Virus record (IMG/VR): IMGVR_UViG_3300025137_007009
Coordinates: 1-26,336 of that record
Source of the DNA: a virus
Direction: 5' to 3' (one strand)
Length of the DNA stretch: 26,336 bases
Positions 14,303 through 22,076 of the stretch are shown in pieces. Made by a program: the position numbers and the translations under genes. The stretch's first letter is position 1. The number at the start of each line of letters is the position of its first letter. The notes under the pieces are model-generated. The model did no database searches, was not told the DNA's origin, and saw only the letters and a list, made by a program, of their open reading frames with translations.

Positions 14303-15306
14303 TTTAGTAGTTCTAAATTGGTCAAGTTTATACATCTTGATATATTGTTATTCATGCCTGAATTTCTTTCGTACCATGCTCTAGCATTTTTTGTTATAAA
14401 AGATAAATATTCATGATTGTTCTTAACTCTGTCCCATATGTAGATAGTATTTTCTTGCATGTCTTTTGAATTTAAGTATTTAGGATTACCATTATCCATA
14501 TAGTCACAATTGTGATAACAGCTGATATAATGATAATTAGGAATAAGTGGATCTGGATAGTTCGTTACAATGATTGGACGAATAACAGGAACACCTAAAG
14601 CAAAGCATTCTATATCTCTATTGCATATTTCAGTACCTCCGGGTAAACTCAATGCGCACTTATATGTTGATACCTCTTTTAAGTATTCTTGATATTCTAT
14701 ATTTTGATTCTCTTGATTTTTATCTAGAATAATAATGTCTCTACATCTTTGGTCAAATTGAGTAGTCATCTCTTTTCTGAAATCCCACATATATCCTCGA
14801 AAGAATAATTTTGGTATTGTTTTATTTATATCTCTATTTTTATATAATATATCAATCATTTCAGTACAACAATCATAATAACTACTATATGGTAATCCTT
14901 GGTATACAGCATCCATATCTATAGGAAATTTAGTATCGCTATTGTTTTGATTTTGTCTTTTAAAATGATAATAATCTAAAAAATTAAAACCCCCGGCATA
15001 AAAAAATTGCGTCATTTTCTGAGGTTCCCAACCCATATGCGTCATGAAATGATATTTCCAATTATCAAAAAAAGAGAAAACGGCATATTTCCCATTGTCT
15101 GGGTTCATTAAAGACATACTCATACAGCTATATACTCCCCCATAGCCATGTTTTTCGTATTCTGGATAGTTTTTATTGATAAATTTTATATCAGAGTATT
15201 CTTGACCAAACGCAGACATTAAATTGTTAAAAAAACTTGTTACATAAAAATTCTTTCCAGAGTGTATTATATTCCTAGAAAGATGACGAAAATATAATCT
15301 TTGCAT
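14299..15306 (-). CDS. exostosin/GT90-like glycosyltransferase
   Basis: This 335-residue protein has a GT-B C-terminal signature: KLFFRGYMWDFRKEM, then YLKEVSTYKCALSLPGGTEICNRDIECFALGVPVIRP, close to the donor-site pattern of exostosin-type and GT90 enzymes (h-x-L-x-x-x-G-x-x-x-x-R-D-h-E-x-h-x-x-G-x-x-P). The N-terminal half is less conserved, with several Tyr/Phe-rich stretches. No signal peptide or membrane helix. Its ATG is nine bases from the ATG of the divergent plus-strand gene and lacks an obvious Shine-Dalgarno site. It is coupled downstream to the CmcI-like methyltransferase by ATGA. Confidence 0.68.
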   Translation of the reverse strand: MQRLYFRHLSRNIIHSGKNFYVTSFFNNLMSAFGQEYSDIKFINKNYPEYEKHGYGGVYSCMSMSLMNPDNGKYAVFSFFDNWKYHFMTHMGWEPQKMTQFFYAGGFNFLDYYHFKRQNQNNSDTKFPIDMDAVYQGLPYSSYYDCCTEMIDILYKNRDINKTIPKLFFRGYMWDFRKEMTTQFDQRCRDIIILDKNQENQNIEYQEYLKEVSTYKCALSLPGGTEICNRDIECFALGVPVIRPIIVTNYPDPLIPNYHYISCYHNCDYMDNGNPKYLNSKDMQENTIYIWDRVKNNHEYLSFITKNARAWYERNSGMNNNISRCINLTNLELLK

Positions 15307-15315
15307 TAAAATACC

Positions 15316-15951
15316 ATGATATCTATTGTTACAACTTGTTTGGACTATTCTGATTTTTTAGCCGAGACATATAAATATAATGTTTCAGAACTAAAAAAAT
15401 ATAACTATTGGATAGTAACAGAAAAAGAGGATAAGGCAACCAATGAATTTTGCAAAAAACATGACATAAATGTTTACCACACTGATCAATTTAGGGCTGG
15501 GGGTTGTGCTTTTAATAAATCGAGAGCTCTTAATTCTTTCTTTTGTGACAATAAAAATAATTTATTTACAAATGATTGGATATTATTATGCGATGCAGAT
15601 GTTGTTATAGCCCCTACTATTAAGTTTTTTGCAGAAAAAGCGGATAAGGATAAAAGGTGTTTATATAGCACAGGACGATATATCTGCTATAATAAAAATC
15701 AGTTTAAAAAAGAAACAACTGAATATGAAAGCTGTAAGCATCTTGGGTTTTTTCAAATGTTCCATAAAGACCATATTACAGATAGACTGAATAAACATAA
15801 ATGGTTTTTACATAGTTACTATAATGCTTCTACTTATGATATGGAATTTGCCAAAGAATTTAATTGCAAAATAGATCTACAAGGCTTTGATGTGCTACAC
15901 TTGGGTCCAGCTTATACAAATTGGGACGGCAGAAGATCTGATACATGGTAA
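15316..15951 (+). CDS. GT-A-fold glycosyltransferase
   Basis: This 211-residue protein has a GT-A opening ISIVTTCLDYSDFL, and ILLCDADVVIAP carries the D-x-D metal site near residue 95. AGGCAFNKSRALN resembles the pattern around the nucleotide-binding site in GT2/GT-A enzymes, and GFDVLHLGP is a late His-containing motif. It is about 60 residues shorter than a typical GT2 domain. It is the only plus-strand gene within the 13-19 kb minus-strand block, with no visible ribosome-binding site. Inverted placement suggests independent acquisition or rearrangement. Confidence 0.75.
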   Translation: MISIVTTCLDYSDFLAETYKYNVSELKKYNYWIVTEKEDKATNEFCKKHDINVYHTDQFRAGGCAFNKSRALNSFFCDNKNNLFTNDWILLCDADVVIAPTIKFFAEKADKDKRCLYSTGRYICYNKNQFKKETTEYESCKHLGFFQMFHKDHITDRLNKHKWFLHSYYNASTYDMEFAKEFNCKIDLQGFDVLHLGPAYTNWDGRRSDTW

Positions 15952-15957
15952 ATTAAA

Positions 15958-17226
15958 TTAGAGTAATCCTGTTATTGGAGGCGACCATCCTTGAGATTCG
16001 CTATGAGGCCAAACGATCCAGCTGTTTGGTTTAATCTCTGTTTGAAATTCCCTCCATACTTTACAATAGCCATCAGGATCAGTCTTCATTCTATCTATTT
16101 CTTCCTTGTTAGCATCCTGTCTATGTATGTCGTTACCTTCTTTGTCTTTGAAAGCTACGCACCAAAAGTCATAATCAGATAAAGGCACTTGTTCAAAAGA
16201 AATATCAATACAGTGTCTAAAAATACTTAAAAGACATCCATAAAATTCTTCGTCTGATACTTGATTATTTACATTAGGAGATACTTTATCTTTAGTCTGA
16301 GGAGAGATAGCTCTCTTCTTAAAACATAGACCTGCATATTTTTCATATTCTAGAAGAGTCCTTTCCTTACCAAATCCGTACTCTCCCAAATCTTCATATT
16401 CTTGACCGTCCATTTGGAATAATTTTCGATTTCTTAAGTGAGAGCTATTATTAGTGATATGCCAATCTTTATGGTCATCCCAATGTTTTGTTCTACCTTT
16501 TCTAGTGTATTCATGCCAACATATTACTTCGTTTGGATGGAATAAATCATAACCATAAGTGAAGGCTCTAGCAGCAATACTGATTTCTTCTCCATGAAAA
16601 TACATTTGAGGATCGTGTCTAACTTCTGTAGCGAAAGAACCTAGTGAAAAAGCGAAGTGAGCACTATAAAATCTAGAAGGCAAAGGTTTACTGATGTCGT
16701 CATATGAATCAAAGGCAGCAGGTAAGAAAAACACAGCTCCTTCTGGAATATATCTATCAAAATTCATTTTCCACGGAACATTTACTCTAGCTGCTGGGTC
16801 ATTATCTGGGTCGAAACTAGGGATATAAGCGGTTATTAAAGGTTTTTTATGGCCATCTTTTTGCAAAATTTGAATCATATCTTTAAGCTTTGTATCCCAT
16901 CCTTGAGCGAACCTATGATGACTGTCAAGCTGTAAAGTGTAATCTTCTTGATCGTATAAGGATTGAACTGCATGTCTGGCCCAACATACCCCTTTTGCTT
17001 CTCTATAATCAATATCTATAATCTTAACTCTGTCATCATTTTTATATTCATTTAGATTATCCCATTCATCCTCTGATTTATGTTGCCAAGCTATGCCAAC
17101 CCGTATATTCTCAGGATTGTCAGCATTAAAAAACATATCTTTTAATGTCGGTAATAATTGAGGATCCCTATAAGCGGCTATTTGCACAAATATAGTTTTA
17201 ATTTTCCCGTCTTTCTTCCTTGTCAT
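15958..17226 (-). CDS. GlcNAc-transferase-like protein (GT60, Skp1 Gnt1 family)
   Basis: This 422-residue protein matches the GlcNAc (GT60) family known from Skp1 hydroxyproline GlcNAc-transferase and bacterial relatives. IFVQIAAYRDPQLLPTL (residues 12-28) opens the domain and GVCWARHAVQSLY (79-91) follows. LQLDSHHRFAQGWD (98-111) holds the D-x-H-type metal site, and FHGEEISIAARAFTYGYDLF is the C-terminal signature. The last ~120 residues (from about 300) form an extra domain of unknown role. AGGA nine bases before the ATG supports the start. It overlaps the end of the 542-residue transferase gene by 29 bases. Acceptor may be protein or glycan; not readable. Confidence 0.85.
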   Translation of the reverse strand: MTRKKDGKIKTIFVQIAAYRDPQLLPTLKDMFFNADNPENIRVGIAWQHKSEDEWDNLNEYKNDDRVKIIDIDYREAKGVCWARHAVQSLYDQEDYTLQLDSHHRFAQGWDTKLKDMIQILQKDGHKKPLITAYIPSFDPDNDPAARVNVPWKMNFDRYIPEGAVFFLPAAFDSYDDISKPLPSRFYSAHFAFSLGSFATEVRHDPQMYFHGEEISIAARAFTYGYDLFHPNEVICWHEYTRKGRTKHWDDHKDWHITNNSSHLRNRKLFQMDGQEYEDLGEYGFGKERTLLEYEKYAGLCFKKRAISPQTKDKVSPNVNNQVSDEEFYGCLLSIFRHCIDISFEQVPLSDYDFWCVAFKDKEGNDIHRQDANKEEIDRMKTDPDGYCKVWREFQTEIKPNSWIVWPHSESQGWSPPITGLL

Positions 17227-18826
17227 AATGTTCTGTCCTATTATGGGTTATGGGGCTAGCTAATAATAAAGCCGAATTGATTACCTTCTCTTTAGTCAGA
17301 GTATATATATGACTCATCCATGTCTGCTCATATGGATGCGCCCATTTTGTATCCAAAAACATTTTTTGATTACCTTGTCTGCTTATTATATGAGGCCAGT
17401 TACAATAGTAAATTTCTCCTTCAGCATAAGGTATTTTATTTATTCTCTTGATGCATTTAAATTCTGTGGTAGGTCTTGATTTTATGTCTCCAAAGTACAA
17501 TTGTCTTTTGTCTTCAGGCACATTGTGCCAGCTCCACTGTTCAGAATTATCTCCGTAGAATTCACTGAAACTCATCTTAAGAAAATCATAATTTTCTTTA
17601 TCCATGATTTTAACAATAGTTTTAAGCAAATTTTTAACTTCTTTTCTAAAGCCAAAACCGCAATAGCCAGTGAAGTCTAATAACATATCATCTTCAAAAA
17701 ACATCATATATTTATCGTCAGAATCTCCAAAGTGTTCAGCTGCGAACTGTCTGCCTCCGCAGATTCCCAAATTGCCTTGCTTTATCTGCTCAAAACCATA
17801 AGTGTTGCATATCTCATTGTACTCGCTATCGTATTCAGACTTAGTACTATTATTGATCAATACTTTATTGGTTTTATTTAGAAAATCTAAATCTTTTTCT
17901 TCAAAAGAGTTTATGACTGACTTTAATTGCTTAGGAGAATTATATGTGTTTATATATAGTTTGACAGTACTTGGTACATTACTATTGATTATGACAGGTT
18001 TTTTATAGTTCTTAATGTCCTCAAAAAACTTAAAAACTAAACCATCTCCATTTATATCGAATAGTTGAACGTCTTTATTTAAATTAGCTATAAGAGAAAA
18101 AATACTTTCCTCTGTTCCCATGTATCCATTATTGAGGGTGTCATTCAGTAAATGGTAGTACTGTCCATTCATTTTTGATATAGATTCTTTATGCCCTCCA
18201 AAGAAACCTCCTCTGCAAACATGATCAACTTCTTTTCCGCATATTCTATTCATTTCTTTAATATCAAATCCATGAATTTCTGTATCCGTTTTATATGGAT
18301 ATCTTATAAACATAAATGAATCGATAATTGTTTCTAATTTATCAATTACATTATCGTGGCTGAAATATCCAGGATGAACAGTATTGTTAATACCAGCATC
18401 TATCCAGTAGAAGAAATCTGAATCAAAAACATTCATTATACTTGCATTATGCAGAAAGAACATCTTACTCATCACCACAGGATTGTACATTTGCAGCATA
18501 GCCTGCGTACTGCCAGATAACCACCCCACTTGATTAAGCCAGCCCTCATTATTTCTTATCTTTTCTACTTGCTCACAAAAAGGAAAAAAATCTGAACAAA
18601 AGTCTTCTTCTTCATGTTTTATCCAATATATCCTGGTATCTCTTTTACTCAGTATATGATCCTTTATGGATTCAGATGAGAACACTATTATATTAGTGTC
18701 TTTTGTAGAGTCTAATAATTTAGATAAATTGTCTAGATATGTAGAAAAGTTCCTAGACCAATCTTTATCTAGATTAGATCTACCCAGATCCCATAGTCCA
18801 GTAACTAGGGTTGTGTTAGATGACAT
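17198..18826 (-). CDS. two-domain glycosyltransferase: HtrL/YibB-like plus GT-A
   Basis: This 542-residue protein has an N-terminal half (about 1-285) that resembles HtrL/YibB (LVTGLWDLGR start, IIVFSS, FYWIDAGI, and HVCRGGFFGG). A second domain (from about residue 295) is a separate GT-A-like fold: VKLYINTYNSPKQL, GNLGICGGRQFAAEH, and MMFFEDDMLLDF with its acidic metal site. Each half could transfer one sugar, as in bifunctional polymerising enzymes. No Shine-Dalgarno site is visible before the ATG at 18826. A promoter candidate lies about 40 bases upstream. First gene of its operon. Confidence 0.7.
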   Translation of the reverse strand: MSSNTTLVTGLWDLGRSNLDKDWSRNFSTYLDNLSKLLDSTKDTNIIVFSSESIKDHILSKRDTRIYWIKHEEEDFCSDFFPFCEQVEKIRNNEGWLNQVGWLSGSTQAMLQMYNPVVMSKMFFLHNASIMNVFDSDFFYWIDAGINNTVHPGYFSHDNVIDKLETIIDSFMFIRYPYKTDTEIHGFDIKEMNRICGKEVDHVCRGGFFGGHKESISKMNGQYYHLLNDTLNNGYMGTEESIFSLIANLNKDVQLFDINGDGLVFKFFEDIKNYKKPVIINSNVPSTVKLYINTYNSPKQLKSVINSFEEKDLDFLNKTNKVLINNSTKSEYDSEYNEICNTYGFEQIKQGNLGICGGRQFAAEHFGDSDDKYMMFFEDDMLLDFTGYCGFGFRKEVKNLLKTIVKIMDKENYDFLKMSFSEFYGDNSEQWSWHNVPEDKRQLYFGDIKSRPTTEFKCIKRINKIPYAEGEIYYCNWPHIISRQGNQKMFLDTKWAHPYEQTWMSHIYTLTKEKVINSALLLASPITHNRTEHYDKEERREN

Positions 18827-18873
18827 GTAATTACGTACTTAGTAAAAGGTATTAATGCTCCGGCTCTGCATAA

Positions 18874-18901
18874 ATATTAATATAAAATCACAGGCAGTCA
18901 A
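18874..18901 (-). promoter_or_regulatory. minus-strand sigma70-like promoter for the glycosyltransferase operon
   Basis: On the minus strand, TTGACT (18901-18896) is followed after 16 bases by TAATAT (18879-18874). Initiation near 18867 would give a leader of about 40 bases before ATG 18826. Confidence 0.5.
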
Positions 18902-18935
18902 GTATAAAAATTATCATACGTTTTTTTTATTCATC

Positions 18936-18963
18936 TTGACTTTGTGTTTTTCATAAATACTAT
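18936..18963 (+). promoter_or_regulatory. sigma70-like promoter for the prepilin gene
   Basis: TTGACT (18936-18941) and TACTAT (18958-18963) are 16 bases apart. The ten bases TCTTGACTTT (18934-18943) recur exactly at 25534-25543. Initiation near 18970 would give a leader of about 100 bases with an AT-rich inverted repeat (18973-18982 with 18997-19005, one bulge). Confidence 0.55.
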
Positions 18964-19067
18964 AAAAATAGTTATTTTCTTTTTACTGAAACACTTAAAG
19001 AAATATAAAAACGGACAAAGAAAACAATATTTTAAACTTATTTACCCGATAAGGTGGAGGAATTCTT

Positions 19068-19955
19068 ATGAAAAATACGCCACGTAGAGGTTTTACCCTA
19101 ATCGAACTACTTGTTGTCATTGCAATTATAGGTGTTCTTGTAGGACTTTTGCTTCCGGCCGTTCAGCAGGCACGAGAAGCAGCTCGTCGTAGTTCATGTG
19201 GAAATAAGCTGAAACAACAAGGTTTAGCTGCTCACAACTATGCTGACAAGAATGCAAGTCGTGGGGACAACTTATTACCCAGTGCGTTCGGAGTTAATAG
19301 TACCGGAGCGGCCGTTAGTACCAACCCAATTACGGCTGTCAGCGATGCCACAGCTGGTGCAAATACAGGCTGGAGTCATATCGTAAAAATTCTTCCATTT
19401 GGTGAAGAAAATAATCTCTATAATGCTATTGATGGAGCTGGTAATTATGTCGTTCCAACAGCAGCTAGTGCAACTGTTGAAGTTGATTGGCTGATCTGTC
19501 CATCATTCATTGGTACAACAGCTGGACAAAGTGTTTACAAAGCAAATGTTGGAACCAGCGATGAAACTGGTGCCAGCGCTACCGCAACTGGAGCTATCAC
19601 TGGAAAGACTCTTGATGATAATGGAGGTCTTGGTCTTTTCCAAGACAAGGGCTTTGCATCGTATCGTGATGGTACAAGTAACACTCTTATGATTGTGGAA
19701 GAAAACTTCAATGAAAACTACTGGGAAGGTCATACGAATGTATCAACCTTTGGCCTTGCAACTGGAGCATCCGTCTCACCAATTCCAGGAACTGTTTCGC
19801 AAGGCTTCCCAAGTTCTCCACACGCTGGTGGTGTAAATGGTTATGCTTCTGCTGATGGTTCAACTGGGTTTCTGTCTAACGCTATTAGTCCAGCAACGTT
19901 ACGAGCCTTGTCAACAGCTAATGCTGGGGATACGATAGGTGATGATCGCCCTTAA
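19068..19955 (+). CDS. DUF1559 type IV-like prepilin (planctomycete family)
   Basis: This 295-residue prepilin has N-terminal basic residues, then the cleavage site G8|F9-TLIE with Glu13 at +5, and a hydrophobic helix ([16 protein letters not shown]) running into [15 protein letters not shown], the exact hallmark of DUF1559. The C-terminal motif is usually H-x9-D-G; here it is [15 protein letters not shown], one residue longer (H-x10-D-G). Expected to be processed by a prepilin peptidase and placed in the inner membrane or outside. AAGGTGGAGGA gives a strong ribosome-binding site. Base composition differs: I count 31 of 60 G+C at 19261-19320 against 12 of 60 at 25021-25080. The family is abundant in Planctomycetota, so capture from a host is the likely origin. 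Confidence 0.95.
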   Translation: MKNTPRRGFTLIELLVVIAIIGVLVGLLLPAVQQAREAARRSSCGNKLKQQGLAAHNYADKNASRGDNLLPSAFGVNSTGAAVSTNPITAVSDATAGANTGWSHIVKILPFGEENNLYNAIDGAGNYVVPTAASATVEVDWLICPSFIGTTAGQSVYKANVGTSDETGASATATGAITGKTLDDNGGLGLFQDKGFASYRDGTSNTLMIVEENFNENYWEGHTNVSTFGLATGASVSPIPGTVSQGFPSSPHAGGVNGYASADGSTGFLSNAISPATLRALSTANAGDTIGDDRP

Positions 19956-20009
19956 AGAGTTAATGATGATTATAAAAAAAACGTAAAGTCTAATAAAGAA
20001 ACAGAAAAA

Positions 20010-20192
20010 ATGGAAAAAGAAGACAAGAAAAGCATGAGGAAAGCGAAGATAGACAAAAAAAGGAAGGATAAATATCCAACCTCAGACGGCATGGACCATA
20101 AGGCAAAAGTGCAAAGTAGAAGAGACAGGCAAGTAGAAGAAGATGAATGGGAAGAATGGGAAGATTGGAACAGGTTTTATAATCACAAATGA
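20010..20192 (+). CDS. small highly charged protein
   Basis: This 60-residue protein is dominated by Lys, Arg, Asp and Glu: a basic first half (KKSMRKAKIDKKRKDK) and an acidic, Trp-rich end (EEDEWEEWEDWNRFY). It has no known domain. A ribosome-binding site is weak. Its stop overlaps the following ATG (ATGA), which is the main reason to accept it as real. It could bind nucleic acid or act as an adaptor; this is not established. Confidence 0.55.
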   Translation: MEKEDKKSMRKAKIDKKRKDKYPTSDGMDHKAKVQSRRDRQVEEDEWEEWEDWNRFYNHK

Positions 20193-20431
20193 AATATATA
20201 GAAGAAATAGAACCGGGGCAATCATTTTTTTATCAAGATAACTATTTCTTAATGACTGCAGATTTTAAAAAAAACGGAGATAGACTTTCAATAAGCCTTG
20301 CAAATGGAACCAGTAGATGGATGGGTGCTTCTGAGACAGTAGATTTGGTAGTCTTATATACAATAGACGAAGATAGTAATTTCAAACATATTAGAGAAGA
20401 AGATTCTAATGATACTAATAAGAATATCTAA
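20189..20431 (+). CDS. small hypothetical beta-rich protein
   Basis: This 80-residue protein is coupled by ATGA to the upstream charged protein and overlaps the next gene by 23 bases. Its pattern of alternating hydrophobic residues (SFFYQDNYFLMTADF, RLSISLANGTSRWM, DLVVLYTI) suggests a compact beta-barrel or sheet, ending in an acidic tail. No enzyme motif is visible and I do not recognise the family. Confidence 0.6.
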   Translation: MKYIEEIEPGQSFFYQDNYFLMTADFKKNGDRLSISLANGTSRWMGASETVDLVVLYTIDEDSNFKHIREEDSNDTNKNI

Positions 20432-20660
20432 TTTTATTAAATCTCTGTCTTTTCATATTTGGGCAGGATTTCCTAAATGCAATCAAAAACAAATTTCGAA
20501 CAGACTTAATATATGCCTAAGTTGTGAACACTTTAGTAAAGAATATTCTATGTGTAATATTTGTGGATGTAATATTACAGATAAGAAAGAATTTTTTAAT
20601 AAATTAGCATGGGCTGATCAAGAATGTCCTGTAGGAAAATGGAAAAAAGAACTAAAATGA
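20409..20660 (+). CDS. small cysteine-rich zinc-ribbon-like protein
   Basis: This 83-residue protein has cysteines at 24, 36, 39, 49, 52, 54 and 73, arranged as C36-LS-C39, C49-NI-C52-G-C54 and a final C73-P-V-G-K-W. This is characteristic of a family of small phage and bacterial zinc-binding proteins (DUF6171-like). One or two zinc sites are likely. Start ATG 20409 lies inside the previous gene, and the stop overlaps the next ATG by ATGA, a fully coupled string. Function unknown; such proteins often accompany nucleotide or nucleic-acid genes and occur in sugar-gene strings too. Confidence 0.7.
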   Translation: MILIRISNFIKSLSFHIWAGFPKCNQKQISNRLNICLSCEHFSKEYSMCNICGCNITDKKEFFNKLAWADQECPVGKWKKELK

Positions 20661-21196
20661 AAACAAAACAGCAAACTAATAGAAGAAAAAATTATATATA
20701 TAATAGTAAACATAATCTATTTAGCAGTGCTCGCCAGCAAATAGAATGTGACTCTAAAGGATGTCATGCTATTATAATTAATATATGTAATTCTCAGCAT
20801 ATTCATGTCAACGCTTTTAATAAAAAAATATATAATAATTACCCGCTAGTACTTGCTAATAGGGAAGCTGCAGGAAGAATAAGCTTAGGTAAATGTCAAA
20901 CTATATTGGTTGACAAAAACAAAGAATACGGACACAAGCTTTACGTTACGAATCTATATGCTTGTGCTGGTAAGAAGACTTCTAATAATAGAACAATTAA
21001 CTACTATGCTTTAGCTCTCAGCTTACATCACCTAGCTAATTTTATAAGATCTGAAATACACAATTCTGAGAATAGTGAGTTTAGAGTATTTATAGATAAG
21101 AAATCTCTGGCTTTTACCGGTTGTAATTGGTCGTTTGTTGATGATTTACTAGACGACATCATGCCAGATATAGAGGTAGAAGTATATGATCAATAA
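20657..21196 (+). CDS. possible macro-domain protein
   Basis: This 179-residue protein starts at ATG 20657 (ATGA overlap); an earlier in-frame ATG at 20624 lies deeper in the upstream gene and is less likely. After a basic leader (MKTKQQTNRRKNY), the segments HAIIINICNSQHIHVNAF, LGKCQTILVDKN, KLYVTNLYAC, INYYALALSLHHLANF and FTGCNWSFVDDLLDD follow the order of strands and helices in Poa1p-like macro domains, which bind or hydrolyse ADP-ribose derivatives. The usual glycine-rich ligand loop is replaced by FTGCNW, so activity is uncertain. It overlaps the oxygenase gene by 11 bases. Confidence 0.5.
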   Translation: MKTKQQTNRRKNYIYNSKHNLFSSARQQIECDSKGCHAIIINICNSQHIHVNAFNKKIYNNYPLVLANREAAGRISLGKCQTILVDKNKEYGHKLYVTNLYACAGKKTSNNRTINYYALALSLHHLANFIRSEIHNSENSEFRVFIDKKSLAFTGCNWSFVDDLLDDIMPDIEVEVYDQ

Positions 21197-22076
21197 CAAT
21201 ATCGAATATCTTAAACAACACCCATATGTTAGTGAAAACGTAAAGATCACTATAAGCGATAATCCATTTCCTCATATTATTATAAATAATCTTTTCAAAG
21301 ATGATATATACGAAATGGTATCCAGTAACTTCATGGATATGATAGGAAGAACAAAGCCCTATAAAGATCTTCCAGGAGCAGTACATGATTATGCTGCATA
21401 TATATATGGATTAAAAAAAGAAGATTGTAAATATGGTTATGATTTTTTTGTTAATGATATTTGGAAAAATTTCAATATGTTAACATTCGGATTATTATTA
21501 AATAAATATATCGCTATGAGTGCTCACTGGCATGAAGCTCCATCGAAACCCGGTTTTGTACACAATGACTACAATATTTGTTCGGTTCTTGACGAAGGAG
21601 CAACGGATTATGCTTTAACTGGTAATTGCTACTATTCTGATGATACTGCTGCCAGAAATCCTCATGCTCAGAAAATATCCAGAAGCATAGCCGTTCTGTA
21701 TTATCTAAACAACCAACCTACAACTCCAAATGATGGAGGAACAAGCATATACGGTAATTATAAATTTTATAGTAAAATTAAAGACATCCCAGCAGATAGT
21801 AATTCCGTGTTTGTTTTTGCTGTACAGCCTAATTCTTATCATGGGTTTACTGGTGCTAATTTTAATAGATCTGCTATGGTGCAATGGTTTCACTCAAGCC
21901 CTGCTTATATGGTACATAAATATAAAGATTTAATGAAGGAAAGACAAGCTCAATATGGTTGCGGTTTTGAGCGTTGGCAGCCTAATGAGATGATGTGGGA
22001 TATTAGAAATGATCCAGAATATAAAAAATATTTCGGAAATACACAATCAACTCTAGAGGAACTAATTGACTCATGA
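21186..22076 (+). CDS. 2-oxoglutarate/Fe(II)-dependent oxygenase
   Basis: This 296-residue oxygenase has the double-stranded beta-helix iron site: His126 and Asp128 (FVHNDYN), His219 (NSYHGFTG) and the 2OG-binding Arg228 (NRSAMVQWF). RSIAVLYYLNN and GGTSIYG are the usual strand segments between them, as in prolyl-4-hydroxylase and glycan-cluster relatives. Substrate could be a peptide, sugar or lipid. It is embedded in a glycosyltransferase operon, with ATGA to the next gene, which suggests a modification linked to glycosylation. No signal peptide. Confidence 0.85.
   Translation: MINNNIEYLKQHPYVSENVKITISDNPFPHIIINNLFKDDIYEMVSSNFMDMIGRTKPYKDLPGAVHDYAAYIYGLKKEDCKYGYDFFVNDIWKNFNMLTFGLLLNKYIAMSAHWHEAPSKPGFVHNDYNICSVLDEGATDYALTGNCYYSDDTAARNPHAQKISRSIAVLYYLNNQPTTPNDGGTSIYGNYKFYSKIKDIPADSNSVFVFAVQPNSYHGFTGANFNRSAMVQWFHSSPAYMVHKYKDLMKERQAQYGCGFERWQPNEMMWDIRNDPEYKKYFGNTQSTLEELIDS

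Noticed and set aside
19503-19733. Frames overlapping the prepilin gene on both strands
   Set aside because: They are shadows; the prepilin frame has family motifs from first to last residues.
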